Made by a program: the position numbers and the translations under genes. From positions 6,315,416-6,379,415 of the forward strand of contig NC_081549.1 of assembly GCF_901000735.1 (NCBI RefSeq): a DNA stretch of 64,000 nucleotides. Reading direction: 5' to 3'. This DNA is from Corylus avellana (Eukaryota; Streptophyta; Magnoliopsida; Fagales; Betulaceae). This document shows, one piece after another, positions 10,385-21,133 of this stretch. The notes below the pieces were generated by a model that worked only from the letters and a program-made list of their open reading frames with translations, did no database searches and was not told the origin of the DNA. How positions within the stretch are numbered: position 1 is the first letter of the stretch; each line of letters starts with the position of its first letter.

Positions 10385-11560
10385 TTGGTCCCAAAAAAAA
10401 AGAAAAAAAAAAAAAAGATTTAGTGACAATTTGAATAGTGTCGGTTGAACAATAATTGACATTAATAATAATGTCGGTTTACTATTTAACCGACACTAAA
10501 TTAAAAATAGTGTTGAGTCACATGGTTGCATATCCAGCTTGAGAAACATTGCAACACCTTTCTCTCCACAAGCTAATCATACCTACTTCATATTTAATTA
10601 GAAGCTATTTAACGTGTTAACATAAAAATTCTGCATAAACTATGACCCCACTCTACCCATGGTTCTTTTTCTGACACTCTAGAGGCTGGGTTAATAAGAT
10701 GCCAAAAATGTCATATTCTCATCACTCCCACACGCTTTGGCGTAACAATGAAAATTACTCTTGAATTTCAAATTTAATAATAATTTATCTAAAATTTAAT
10801 GATAATTTTCATTACTACGTCATAAAATGCTACTAATTGGCATGCTTGAAACAATTAGTTTAAGAAGCAAGCTAAGAAGGAAGGAGGCCATAACAAGAAG
10901 CTTTTCCATAATTCCTTTGTGATATCATTTATAGCATATCATATTTATATCATATCGAAACTAAATAACATAGTCTGGCCACTTTCTTTTTTTCCTTCAA
11001 AAGTTTACATGGTTCAATTTAGATTGTTCATTTTAAATTAACAACCTTAATCCTTAAAAATATAAGCCCTTGCAATTAGTTAAGGGACCCCAATCCCCCA
11101 CCTTAATATATAGTTTCGGAGCTTATTTAAGATTGCATAAAGGAATTTAGAAATTGTTCTGTGCGTTAAGCAAAAATACGCCTAATTGTTTAACAATTTT
11201 TTTTTTTTAAAAAAAAAAAAAGACACTTTTTAACTGTTTTGTTTCAAAGAAGTTCAAAATTGCATTTTGGGAGAAGCAAAACTTTATTTATATATATATA
11301 TATCCTAGCTATTTCAAGCTAACAAAAACTATATTTCACAATGCAATTTTAAACGGTCTTAATATGGACCGAGTACATTTGCACTACTTCTCCAGAAAAC
11401 TGGATTTTCACGATTAATAGAAATTATTAGCTTATTTTGATGTCCATGTCAGGATATATAACTTCAATGCATACTAAATTTTAAATAGAAAAACAAAAAC
11501 AAAGAAAATAAAATCCCCTTGTGAAGAGAAGAAGAAGATTTGGTTAAATCTGTTGGCCAT
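10385..11560. other. intergenic, no gene seen
   Basis: AT-rich. A small inverted pair (AGTGTCGGTTGAAC near 10440 with GTTTACTATTTAACCGACACT near 10475) looks like a decayed miniature element. Nothing else is supportable. Confidence 0.5.
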
Positions 11561-11565
11561 ACAGC

Positions 11566-11647
11566 GTCGCTTTGGCCGAGTGGTTAAGGCGTGTGCCTGC
11601 TAAGTACATGGGGTTTCCCCGCGAGAGTTCGAATCTCTCAGGCGACG
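11566..11647 (+). tRNA. tRNA-Ser(GCU)
   Basis: An 82-nt type II tRNA. The acceptor stem GTCGCTT pairs with AGGCGAC, followed by discriminator G. The A box TGGCCGAGTGG is present and the anticodon loop CTGCTAA gives anticodon GCT. A variable arm with TGGGGTTTCCCCG and the B box AGTTCGAATCT follow. A T-run about 10 bases downstream (TTTTTT near 11657) is a suitable RNA polymerase III terminator. No intron and no CCA encoded, as usual for plant nuclear genes. All stems look intact, so it is probably functional. Confidence 0.95.
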
Positions 11648-11653
11648 AATGAA

Positions 11654-11664
11654 AATTTTTTATT
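11654..11664 (+). terminator. Pol III T-run after tRNA-Ser
   Basis: AATTTTTTATT directly after the tRNA provides the short T-run that ends RNA polymerase III transcription. Confidence 0.5.
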
Positions 11665-11899
11665 CATAACAGAAAAAGAAAAAACAAGAAATGAGTTCCA
11701 CGCCAGCGTATGACGTCATAGCTGCATCTCGGTTGACGCATTAAACTGGAAAAGCATGTCTGTCAGTCTGCCTTGATGAATAAAGTGACGAACTTGACGC
11801 CAAAAATTGGAAGTATATTTCACAGAGGATAAGGATCCCCAGCTATTGCAAGTATATTTCACAAGGATCTGGATCCCTTGCAATAACTGGCGTTTTTTT

Positions 11900-12510
11900 A
11901 ATCTAGACCGTCGGATACTGCTGGGAAATTGCTGAAGCCTTTTTTTTTGTTAATTAATCTAGACCGTTGGATGGTCTAAATCTCGTCACGTGTCCCATTC
12001 AAAAAAATATAATAAAATATTATATATATTTTTAAAAATAAATATAAAATAAAATATTAAAATATTAAAATATTAAAAAATTAATTTAATAATATGAGGT
12101 GGTTGGACACCCCATTTTCTCTCATAGGGGTGATTAGCCACCCAATCCAACCATGGAGTTGGCCAAATAAAAAATTAAAAAATTANNNNNNNNNNNNNNN
12201 NNNNNNNNNNNNNNNNNNNNNNNNNNNNNNNNNNNNNNNNNNNNNNNNNNNNNNNNNNNNNNNNNNNNNNNNNNNNNNNNNNNNNNNNNNNNNNNNNNNN
12301 NNNNNNNNNNNNNNNNNNNNNNNNNNNNNNNNNNNNNNNNNNNNNNNNNNNNNNNNNNNNNNNNNNNNNNNNNNNNNNNNNNNNNNNNNNNNNNNNNNNN
12401 TTTGATTTTTTTGAAAGGGACACATAGCGAGATTTAGACCGTTAGATTTCATCAAATGGTCCAAATTTTAAAAAAAAAATCCTTCACCAATTTCTCAACT
12501 ATTGCTGGAG
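11900..12510. mobile_element. palindromic foldback element with GC-rich core and gap
   Basis: The left part (about 11955-12010) contains TAGACCGTTGGATGGTCTAA and CACGTGTCCCATTCAAAAAA. The right part (about 12405-12475) contains the inverted counterparts GAAAGGGACACATAGCGAG and TTAGACCGTTAGATT. Between them lie a GGGGTG/CACCCC core and a 215-base gap (12186-12400). The outer ends are not sharply defined; another short palindrome (TTGCAAG...CTTGCAA) lies at about 11838-11884. Long inverted repeats probably caused the gap. Confidence 0.6.
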
Positions 12511-12779
12511 ATGACATGGGTATTAATTTAATCAAATAAACAAGTATATTTTACAAATCATTTGGACCCATGATCAATATTTTGTGAGAAAGATTATTTT
12601 ATTTCTCAAATCGCGAGAACAATATTAATTTAGTTACCATTATTGCAATGAAACGTCATGATCATTCTACTCTAAAAACATAAATATTAAATAAGCCATA
12701 TTACATATAAAAGTTCATAAAATTGACCGATTGGCACATTCAATCTCCAGCATATGCTTCAAGCATTTTTATTTTGAAA

Positions 12780-12806
12780 ATATATATATATATATATATA
12801 TATATT
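12780..12806. repeat. TA microsatellite
   Basis: A TA dinucleotide run at the outer edge of the truncated 3' LTR of the gypsy element. Confidence 0.9.
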
Positions 12807-12817
12807 TTTCCAAAATT

Positions 12818-13103
12818 TTGAAACATATGGTAGTCTTACGTCTCCTACTAGGACAAGAAATCATTTACCTACTGGGACATGAAGTCCTTTTCCTACTGGG
12901 ACATGAAATCCCTTATTTTCCTAATTAGAAGGGTTTGCTTTATGAGCAAGACACATCTTTAATTCCCAACGTGTCTCAGGCGCCACTTGTATCTTCATCC
13001 ATGATTCCACTTTGACTCCCTTCTACCACGTGTTGTTCTTGAATCATGACTCTAGGAGACACGTCCTCCATCTTCACCTTTATAGGAATATAGGTCTGTA
13101 ACA
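12818..13103 (-). repeat. 3' LTR of gypsy element (truncated)
   Basis: Matches 17666-17940 of the 5' LTR. Its proper minus-strand start, TGTTACAGACC, is intact at 13103, directly after the polypurine tract. It contains three tandem 24-bp units of the type CCTACTGGGACATGAAGTCC (about 12841-12915), which also appear in the other LTR. Confidence 0.9.
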
Positions 13104-13118
13104 CTCCTTCTCCCTTAA
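13104..13118 (-). other. polypurine tract of gypsy element
   Basis: On the minus strand it reads AAGGGAGAAGGAG immediately before the 3' LTR start TGTTACAG, as expected for the plus-strand primer of an LTR retrotransposon. Confidence 0.8.
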
Positions 13119-13578
13119 AATTACCGTTGTCCTCAAGGGTAAAAAATGGATATCGAAGCTAAAAATCAGTTATGGATTCCCAGGTGGCCTCTGCAGGAGA
13201 TCGTCCTTGCCAATGAACAAGTATTTATGTATGCCCTTGACGAGTTCGATGTTCCAGAATAGCTTGGGGCACAGGCAACTCATCTCCCATATCAATTGTA
13301 GGTAAATGATCCTGAATTGGATTACCCTCACCCACCCATTTCATAAGGACGGAAACATGGAAGACATCATGGATTTTAGACTTAGGAGGGAGCGCCAAGC
13401 GATAGGCTATCGATCCAATTTTGTCAATAATACGATAGGGACCATAAAACTTTGGGGATAATTTTTGATTAAACCTTCGGGCCACAGAATGTTGCCGATA
13501 ACCATGGAGACGCAAGTAAACCCACTCCCCCGGTGAGAACTCCTTCTCAGTGTGTCTCTTATCATATATTTGCTTCAT
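13119..13578 (-). pseudogene. gypsy integrase C-terminus and chromodomain (broken)
   Basis: The frame 13578-13225 encodes the integrase C-terminal region (motifs KLSPKFYGPYRI and HDVFHVSVL) leading to ILEHRTRQG. A TAA stop at 13223-13225 interrupts it. The same frame then continues with ILVHWQGRSPAEATWE, the diagnostic chromodomain core, up to a GNFKGEG end overlapping the polypurine tract. The chromodomain normally targets integration to particular chromatin. Here it could be made only as a truncated fragment. Confidence 0.85.
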
Positions 13579-14330
13579 GCGATTCTGAGCTCCTAGTAAC
13601 TAATGACGCACCTCTCGTAGAATATTATCACGAGCAACAAGAGCCTCTTCCACTGCTGCTAGACATGTGGTGCCCGGAATGTATGATAAAAGAGAAGGTG
13701 GGCAGCGACCATAAACAATCTCAAAGGGAGTTCGCTTGGTAGCCGAATGAAACCCAGTATTATAGCAAAATTCTACCTAAGGCAACCATTTAACCCACTG
13801 CTTTGGAGCTGAACTTGTGAAACATCGGAGATACATTTCAATTGTTCGATTTACCACCTCTGTTTGTCCATCCGTTTGTGGGTGGTAGGCCGAGCTAAAC
13901 TTGAATTTGGTTCCATTGAGATGAAAGAGCTCGCGCCAAAAGAGACTTGTGAAGGTAGGATCTCTATCGCATACTATGAAAGTGGGAATCCCATGTAGGC
14001 GAAAAATCTCCTCAAAAAAAATATGAGCAACTTGAGGTGCCGTATATGGATGTTTTATTGGAGTGAAGTCAACCACCACAAAGATTGTGGTTTTGCCATA
14101 AGAATTGGGTAGGCCATCGATGAAGTCCATCGAAATGTCCAACCAGATTTGTGTCGGAATCAGCAAAGGTTGGAGCAGCCCTGCAGGTTTAGTGTTATCT
14201 GTCTTGTGCCTTTGGCAAGTGTCACAATGTTGGATAAAATCCTTGAGTTGTTTCTTCATACCGGGCCAATAGAATACTGACCGAATCCGTTGGAGCCCTT
14301 TTTGATAACCTTCATGTGTGTTGTTGTGGA
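13579..14330 (-). pseudogene. gypsy integrase core (broken)
   Basis: The frame 14259-13777 holds the zinc-finger end HCDTCQRHK and the DDE catalytic core: the first Asp in SMDFIDGLP, the second in CDRDPTFTS, the Glu in DGQTEVVNRT. A short in-frame loss follows VVVDF compared with related elements, and a stop at about 13777 splits the core from the C-terminal part. The integrase is therefore inactive as encoded. Confidence 0.88.
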
Positions 14331-14373
14331 ACTCGGCTATGATGGCTGGGGCTAAAGCTGAATCTGGTTTGAT

Positions 14374-15900
14374 TTACACCCGGTTCTTAAAGTAAATGAG
14401 ACCTGAGTGGAATTGCCAAAGACCTACTGCCTCACCTTGCAAAATTTTCTGCACTAATGCTTGCAGCGTGAGATCCTGTTGAATTTCAAGTTGGATTGGT
14501 TCAACCCAATGCGGCACTGGCATAGATATAGCCGCTAATGTACCTTCCATTTGTCTAGATAATGCATCTGCTGCAGCATTTTCATGACCCTTCTTATATT
14601 CGATGGTGAAATCATATCCCACCAGTTTGATTAGCCATTTTTGTTGTGCCTATGTGACAATGGTTTGATCCCATAGATATTTGAGGCTCCGATGATCCGT
14701 TCGGACTACGAACCTTTGACCCAGTAAATAAGGACGCCATTTTTGGATGGCCGTGACAAGAGCCAACATCTCTTTTTCATATGTAGAGAGATTAAGATTT
14801 TTACCATGAAGCGCTTGGCTAAAGTAAGCAATAGGCCGACGATCTTGCATTAATACGGCTCCAAGCCCCACTCCCGAAGCATCACATTCAATGATAAATG
14901 TTTTGGAAAAATCAGGCAACGCTAGCACCGGTGCTTGAGTCATGGCACATTTGAGTTGCAAGAAAGCTTGCTCTGCCTCATCAGTCCACTTGAAAGAGTC
15001 CTTCTTTAGGAGCCATGTTAAAGATCGTGCAATAGAACCGTAGTTTTGGATAAACTTACGATAGTACCTTGTGAGTCCCAAGAAGCCACGAAGGGCCTTG
15101 ATGGTGGAGGGTTTTGGCCATTCCAACATTGCTTTGATTTTTTCAGGATCCATGGCGACTCCATTCCGCTCAATAATATGCCCTAAGTAATTAACGCTCT
15201 GCTGGCCAAGATTACATTTACTTCTCTTCACATACAACCGGTTAGCCCTCAATATATTAAAAACAATAGTTAAATGACTCAAATGTTCCACCCATGATTT
15301 ACTATAAATTAAGATATCATCAAGGAAGACAAGGACGAACTTACGGTTGACTTCACGAAATATCTCGTTCATCAATGATTGGAATGTGGATGGGGTGTTA
15401 GTAAGGCCAAACGGCATTACCAGAAATTCGTAATGCCCATGGTGGATTCGAAATGCTGTTTTCTCCACATCTTTTGTGTACATTCGTATTTGGTGATACC
15501 CCAAGCGTAGATCCAATTTGGAGAAGTACTGGGCCCCATGAAGCTCATCCAACAATTCATCAATTACCAGAATGGGGAATTTATCCTTGACGATGATCCA
15601 GTTAAGGGCTCAGTAATCTACACATAATCGCCAAGATCCATCTTGTTTTTTCACCAAAAGAACGGGTGAAGAGTAGGGACTAGTGCCGGTGCGTATAACC
15701 CCGTTGTTGAGTAGTTCCACAATCATCTTTTCAATTTCATTCTTTTGATAATGTGGGTACCTGTAAGTACGCACATTCACTGGACCTGCTCCTTCTAGAA
15801 GCGGTATCTTGTGATCATGGGTTCTTGCCGGAGGGAGTTCATGTGGTTCTGAAAATAATTCTTGAAAACTCTCAAGCAACTAGTGCAACTTGGGATCTGT
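14374..15900 (-). pseudogene. gypsy reverse transcriptase and RNase H (broken)
   Basis: Three consecutive frames (15879-15610, 15555-14650, 14622-14374) cover the RT fingers (SPYSSPVLLVKKQDGSWRLC), palm (FSKLDLRLGYHQIRM and the catalytic FLDDILIYS), and RNase H (IIECDASGVGLGAVL, STYEKEMLALV, RTDHRSLKYL, ADALSRQ). Stops near 15608 and 14650 interrupt what was one polyprotein. The catalytic aspartates are still present. Confidence 0.92.
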
Positions 15901-16531
15901 CACGGATTGGCCTTGTTGTTCTACCCCCATATGGACAGCTAATAATTGGAGGAAGAACCCCCCTTGCTGCCGCCTCAATTCTTTCCCCACTTGAGGTCCC
16001 TCAATAAACTTATTTTTAGGGGAAGTCGTGCCCCATAAGGTGACCTCATGCCCTTGCCACTGGAAGGTCATTTGTAGTTGGGAAAATCCCAAAGGATGGG
16101 ACCAAGGGTCCTCAACCACTGGGCTCCAAGAATAGAATCATACCCACTTAAATCAAGAAGGTAAAATTCAAGCACAAAAAGAGTACCTCCAAGATAAACA
16201 TGAACATTCTGACACTTTCCTTTGCTAGCAAATTTTTCACCGTTAGCCACCATAACTTCAAATTTTGTGTTCTTGTCGGGTTGTATGCCCAGCCGCCCAG
16301 CCGTGCAGCGAGTTCAATATTTAGAAAATTGTGGGTGTTTCCCATATCAGCTAACATCATCACTCGTGTTTTCTGGATGACCCCCTTAATACGCATAGTT
16401 TGCGGTTTTTTAACTCTAGTGATAGCGTGAAGAGAAATTTCTGGAATTGCATATTCTTCATCATACTCGTGCTCATTCGCTCCTCCTTCGAACTGGATCT
16501 CTTTTTCCTCTGCATACACTTCTTCAATCAA
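15880..16531 (-). pseudogene. gypsy protease region (broken, altered active site)
   Basis: Overlapping frames 16531-16148, 16253-16068 and 16119-15880 encode the aspartic protease region. The active-site motif reads ADMGNTHNFL where related elements have a DSG/DTG-type triad followed by ATHNF, so the catalytic triad is altered to DMG. At least two frameshifts are present. Confidence 0.8.
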
Positions 16532-17428
16532 GAATAATTTCTTGCATCTATGGCCTGGAGAAAATTTGTCATCACAGCTGAAGCAGAGACCTCTGTCTCT
16601 TGTCTTTCAGTTCTTCAGGGCTCAATCTCTTGATTATTGGGGAACGGTTCCTAGATAAATTTGCGGAGGGAAGGGGTGGAAAATTAGATGGATTCGTGGT
16701 CCTTCTTACGTCAGAAAAATTTGTGGTTCTCCGTTGGGCATTGGACATTGCTTCGAACAGTCTTGCTAAAACAACTGCTTCAATTAAAGATGATGGCCTT
16801 GAGGCTTGGACCTCAGCACGTATATGCTCCTTAAGCCCACTAACGAAGCCCCCTACTTGCTGGGTTATGGACAGTCGTCCAGCCCTACTTAGCAATCTTT
16901 CATATTGGCTTTGGTACTCACGAACAGTACCAATTTGGTGCAGCTTAGTTAAATCCCCAAAGAAGTCTTCGAATTGTGTGGGTCCATACCGAACATGGAG
17001 CCTTTTCTTCATCGCCTCCCATGAGAAGTCTTCTTCGCTTTCCTTAAAAAGTTGGTACCATAGTTGGGCCTCTCCTTCAAGATGGTACGCTGCCAATGCC
17101 AATTTTTCCTCTTCTGCTGCTTCTGAAATTCAAAGAATTGTTCCACTCTACAAACCCAACTGGTTGGGTCTTCGGATCCATCATACCGGGGAAAATTTAG
17201 TTTGGCTAATTTTAGGATCACCGAATTAGAATCAGTCCGGTTAGTATGGCCTTTGACAGATTTGTTCTTGGATGAACTTGCATCACCTGATAGATTTTCA
17301 GTACGAGAGTTTTGAAATTGGTTGCACATGGCAGCCATCATCTCCTCCATGCGTTTAACAATGCATTCCTCCATGGTGCTCAATGAACTCAACTCCTTCT
17401 CTACGCGCTCTAGTCTTTGGTCTGTCAT
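16532..17428 (-). pseudogene. gypsy gag with zinc knuckle (frameshifted)
   Basis: The likely gag start is the ATG at 17428, just after the primer binding site. The first frame (to 17009) carries a coiled-coil-like segment and LPRYDG-type LNFPRYDGSEDPTSWV. A frameshift near 17130 moves the retrotransposon gag core (ALAAYHLEGEAQLWYQLFKE to AVVLARLFEAM) to the frame 17102-16572. The zinc knuckle CFSCDDKFSPGHRC lies at about 16535-16585 in a third frame. Confidence 0.88.
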
Positions 17429-17438
17429 CTCACAACTT

Positions 17439-17451
17439 GGCTCTGATACCA
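17439..17451 (-). other. primer binding site (initiator tRNA-Met)
   Basis: The minus strand reads TGGTATCAGAGCC three bases inside the LTR end (…ATAACA), complementary to the 3' end of plant initiator tRNA-Met. It fixes the LTR boundary at 17455. Confidence 0.9.
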
Positions 17452-17454
17452 AAT

Positions 17455-17940
17455 TGTTATAGGATTGTGATTGTGAACGTGTTATGGGTCGAGATACCGG
17501 CAAAACTGCAAGAGTTGGTTTCTTGAGTTTACCTATGGTGATAGATAGAAAGGGGTATTCGAGGTACCCTAGCCTCCCAAGCAACTACAAGAGTTGTATA
17601 ATAATTTTTTTCATAATTTTATAAATCACCTTTCCTCCTTATATAGATAGAATACAGTGAGTAAATTGAAACATATGGTAGTCCTACGTCTCCTACTAGG
17701 ACAGGAAATCCTTTGCCTACTGGGACATGAAGTCCTTTTCCTACTGGGACATGAAATCCCTTATTTTCCTAATTAGAAGGGTTTGCTTTATGAGCAAGAC
17801 ACCTCTTTAATTCCCAACGTGTCTCAGCCGCCACTTGTATCTTCACCCATGATTCCACTTTGACTCCCTTCTGCCACGTGTTGTTCTTGAATCATGACTC
17901 TAGGAGACACGTCCTCCATCTTCACCTCTATAAGAATATA
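17455..17940 (-). repeat. 5' LTR of gypsy element (lacks first 11 bases)
   Basis: Extends from the primer-binding-site side (TGTTATAGG on plus) to AAGAATATA at 17940, where dirigent sequence begins. Comparison with the 3' LTR shows that the terminal TGTTACAGACC is missing, so the junction is a deletion and not an original insertion edge. Confidence 0.9.
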
Positions 17941-18368
17941 CAATTACGCGCCAATACATTGAGAGAGCTACCATTATACTTACCCTCCATGAAAGCAAAG
18001 TTCAACACCATTAACAACCCCACCTCAGTTTGCGAAGTAGATGCATATATTCCTTGCGCTCTTCCGACGAGTTTGGAGCTCGGCTCAGGCTGGACGGTCA
18101 ATGGGTCGTCAATCATCACCACGCCACCAAAGCGGGTCAAAGACGCGTTCGTCGTGGGGGCCACCGCAACTACCACGGCCGTTGGGTTTCACCCACTAAA
18201 GGTGTCGTGGAAGTAGAAGTGGAGGTGGCTCAACTTCTCTTGCTTGAACCCAAGTTTCGCCGGAGATAAGGTTCTTGAGAAGCCGGTGGCAGTGGCAAAG
18301 GTTGAGAAGGAGAAGATAGTGAACAGAATGAGGAAGTTGGGAGTGGCTTTTGGGAGGATTTTGGCCAA
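17941..18368 (-). pseudogene. dirigent protein pseudogene 3 (start lost, nonsense, 3' truncated)
   Basis: Homologous to the intact copies from the signal peptide to the segment before the conserved GGSG motif. The start codon position reads TTG (18368-18366) where the others have ATG. An arginine codon in the FYFHD..SGRNP region is TGA (near 18190), a CGA-to-TGA transition. The C-terminal third, about 50 codons including GGSGLFRFARGYA, is missing; the sequence passes into the gypsy LTR at 17940/17941. Motifs [18 protein letters not shown] and [12 protein letters not shown] remain. Confidence 0.9.
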
Positions 18369-18419
18369 GGTGGAGCGTCAACGGTGGTAGAGCTAGTGCT
18401 CAAGTGAAAGCCAATAATG

Positions 18420-19250
18420 AAACAGAACGGAATAATGAACAGGAATGCATTAATACAAAACTTCCATCATTTTTTTTTTTTTTTAACTCTACTCATGACG
18501 CCTATAATATATTTGATTGGCCTCATTAGAAGGTTTTTTTAGTTGTTGACATAGAAGTGATTTAAAACACACTACTTTAGTGTGAAATTGACATGAAGAT
18601 ATAGCATTATTATTTATTATTTATTTTTATTTTTTATAATAATCCAAATTGTGTTAGCAATGCCAAAAAAATAAAAACAAAAACAATGCGGGTTGAGGTG
18701 ATTTTGATGGCTGGCAAAAACACTCCCTTTGACGATGGGATGGTTCAACCTTAGATAGGTATTTTGGCAGTGGCTGAGCTATCTCATTTGGCTTGAGATA
18801 GCTCAAACCTGCTTTTTATCCTTTTGCATTAATGTTGGCACGAATTAGATTGTTCATTTAAAATGAACAGATAAAAAAGAAAGCGTAATGAATTCCGTAT
18901 TGCATGAAATCTAAAAATCTGAGTAGTACAATGACTTTCTTATTAGTGTTATTCTCCTGTTCTGTTAACTCTTTTAAGTGATAAATGCCAAGTGATGTAA
19001 AATCCAAAAATTATATCTATGATGGTTCTCAGAGATATATATGATCCAAAATCCTCTATTTCCTTTGTAGGACTACTTATTTAACTGCCCACAATCAAGA
19101 GACCATAAACTCTGGGAATATATAGGATTCTTTCAAAAATGTAGGCTCACAGAATATATATATATCATTTAAATTAATGTAATAAAATATAATTGAATTT
19201 ATCAAAATTTGAATTTATCTTCTTTTCAATCATATTGTGTCATATTACTT
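18420..19250. other. intergenic, no gene seen
   Basis: AT-rich DNA upstream of pseudogene 3. No domain-bearing open frame or clear repeat boundary. Confidence 0.5.
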
Positions 19251-19259
19251 TGTAACAAT

Positions 19260-19925
19260 TTTTTTTTTTGATAAAAGTCCACATCCCCTAAAGTTTTAAT
19301 TGTGACAATACCCCCAAACTATCAAAATATTGGTAATGTCCCCCTTAAGGCCAACAAAAAAATAAAAATGCCCCTATATTTTTCAATAAGACAAAAATAC
19401 TCCTATAAATTAAAAAAAAAATAATAATAATTTTTTTTTTAAAAAAAATGTTAATTTAAAAATGACGCTTTTTTATAAAAAAAAAATTAAAAAAAAAATA
19501 TTTTTTTTAAAGAATTATTTTTTTAAAATTTTTTTTTTTTAAATGGAAATTTTTATTTTTTTAAAAAAATTGTTTTAGAAAACGAAAATTGTCAATTTTT
19601 TTAAAACGAAAATTCTTATTTAATTAATTTTTATTAAAAAATAAAATCAATTTTTTTTTTTATAAAAATGATTTTTTTTTTTTAATTTTAAATTTGCCAC
19701 CCTTTGGAATTTTTATTTTTATTTTTCAAGTTTTATGTTTTTTCTATAAGTTTTAGTATTTTTTGTTTTTATTTTACTAAGGGTAGTTTTGTCATTGGAG
19801 AGAACATTGACAATTTTTGGTAGTTTGGAGGAAACATTGTCACAATTAAAAGTTTGAAGAAAACATTGTCAATTGAGTGATAGTTTGAAGAGAGTATGTG
19901 GACTTTCACCATTTTTTTTTTTTTT
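19260..19925. mobile_element. foldback element with AT-rich core
   Basis: The left segment (TAAAAGTCCACATCCCC, then TTTTAATTGTGACAATA) is the inverted counterpart of the right segment (TTGTCACAATTAAAA, then GTATGTGGACTTTCACCA). The core consists of long A and T runs. No transposase. Target duplication not resolved because poly-T borders both ends. Confidence 0.6.
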
Positions 19926-19929
19926 TGTA

Positions 19930-20640
19930 ATATTTTGTAAACCTAACATTTCTCTTATTTTAAATTGATAGAATTTATTTCATTTATATTCTAAATGTGT
20001 ATATCATATCAATTAATACATCTTTTAAAAAATTTAAATAATATAACATCATCCACACCTTTAAATACACAAATTTTAAATCTTTACTAATAGATACTAG
20101 CTAGAAATGGAGAGATGGAGACGATGAGAGGGGGCCAGTATAGGCCAAGGCCCCCAATTCCTTAGAAAAAAAAATATATTATATGTAAAATTTTTACTTT
20201 CAGTTTATTGGCCTTACCCAATAAATATTTTGGTCCTATTCACTAATTCTTTTGGCCCATTCAATAAATCTTTTGGCCTTTGTCCATCCAAACCTAGAAG
20301 TCTTAATTGAATAAAAATTTTGCCCAATAAATCTTTTGGTCGTTACCCATTAAAACCTATATGCCCTAATTGTATAAAAATTTTGTAACTTCTATGGGGC
20401 TACCACAAGCAAACACGCTAGTAGTATAGAAATGAGAAATAAATAGATTGATAAGACATAAAAGTGAGTTGATGCGAATAAAATGAGTTTTGAATTTTAT
20501 TTGAATAAAAAATTAAGAAAATTATTTGTAAATGTTAAAAAAATAAAATAAAATAATCAGTTTTTTAGGATTAAAAAAAAGAAAAAAAAAAGAAAAAAAA
20601 AAAAGTAGGTTATCAAAAACACATCTTGAAAAGTTTGTAC
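19930..20640. other. intergenic, no gene seen
   Basis: AT-rich sequence with short internal repeats of the type CCAATAAATCTTTTGG. No coding signal. Confidence 0.4.
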
Positions 20641-20646
20641 ATTTGG

Positions 20647-20743
20647 TTTTTTGACATGTCCACACAAGGGATGTGGATGAAAGATTCGAACTAGTGACTT
20701 ATATTTCATGAAGCGTGGTTCACAACCAATCGAGCTGCTTCTT
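20647..20743 (-). mobile_element. tRNA-derived SINE
   Basis: On minus it reads from AAGCAGCTCGATTGGTTGTG (A-box-like head) through the B box AGTTCGAATCT to GGACATGTCAAAAAA. The SINE promoter boxes are well preserved in this copy. Confidence 0.7.
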
Positions 20744-21133
20744 GGAGACTGTGCATTTGGTTTTATAAGAAATTATAGTTATTTAGTTGTTATTTAATAA
20801 TAAAAATTAATGATTATAGTTAGGGTAGTCTTAAGTAAAAAATAAAAATAAAATAAAAAATCCTAAGAACCTAAAAAAAAAAAAAAAAAAATGGTTTGGC
20901 ACCTTCCCGATCGAGTTCCTGGCTCCTTCCCTCGATGGAGAGGATGTTTTGTCTCATTAATTTTTAGTCCCACAACCACAAGAACTCAACAGAGAAAAAA
21001 TCTCACCCGTACAATATCAACATTATATATCCTAAAATGAGAAACCCAACGTCTTTTATTTCTCAAAGCACCCTTAAAAATGACGCAAATAATTCAAAGT
21101 ATTAACCATAAAAGGCAAAGAAACATACATCCA

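Larger units (their letters stand above)
12818..17940 (-). mobile_element. Ty3/gypsy chromovirus retrotransposon, degenerate, both LTRs truncated
   Basis: The element runs on the minus strand. Order from right to left: 5' LTR (17455-17940), primer binding site (17439-17451), gag, protease, reverse transcriptase, RNase H, integrase, chromodomain, polypurine tract, 3' LTR (12818-13103). The C-terminal chromodomain places it among the chromoviruses. Many stops and frameshifts make it non-autonomous. The 5' LTR lacks its first 11 bases where it meets a dirigent pseudogene, and the 3' LTR lacks about 210 bases of its far end where it meets a TA microsatellite, so no target-site duplication survives. 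The overlapping LTR parts (~275 bases) differ at about 10 positions by hand count. Confidence 0.95.

Noticed and set aside
12094..12464. Open frames spanning the 12186-12400 gap
   Set aside because: They consist mostly of unknown residues from N bases.
16600..17229. 209-codon plus-strand frame in the gypsy region
   Set aside because: Antisense to gag, with no recognisable domain.
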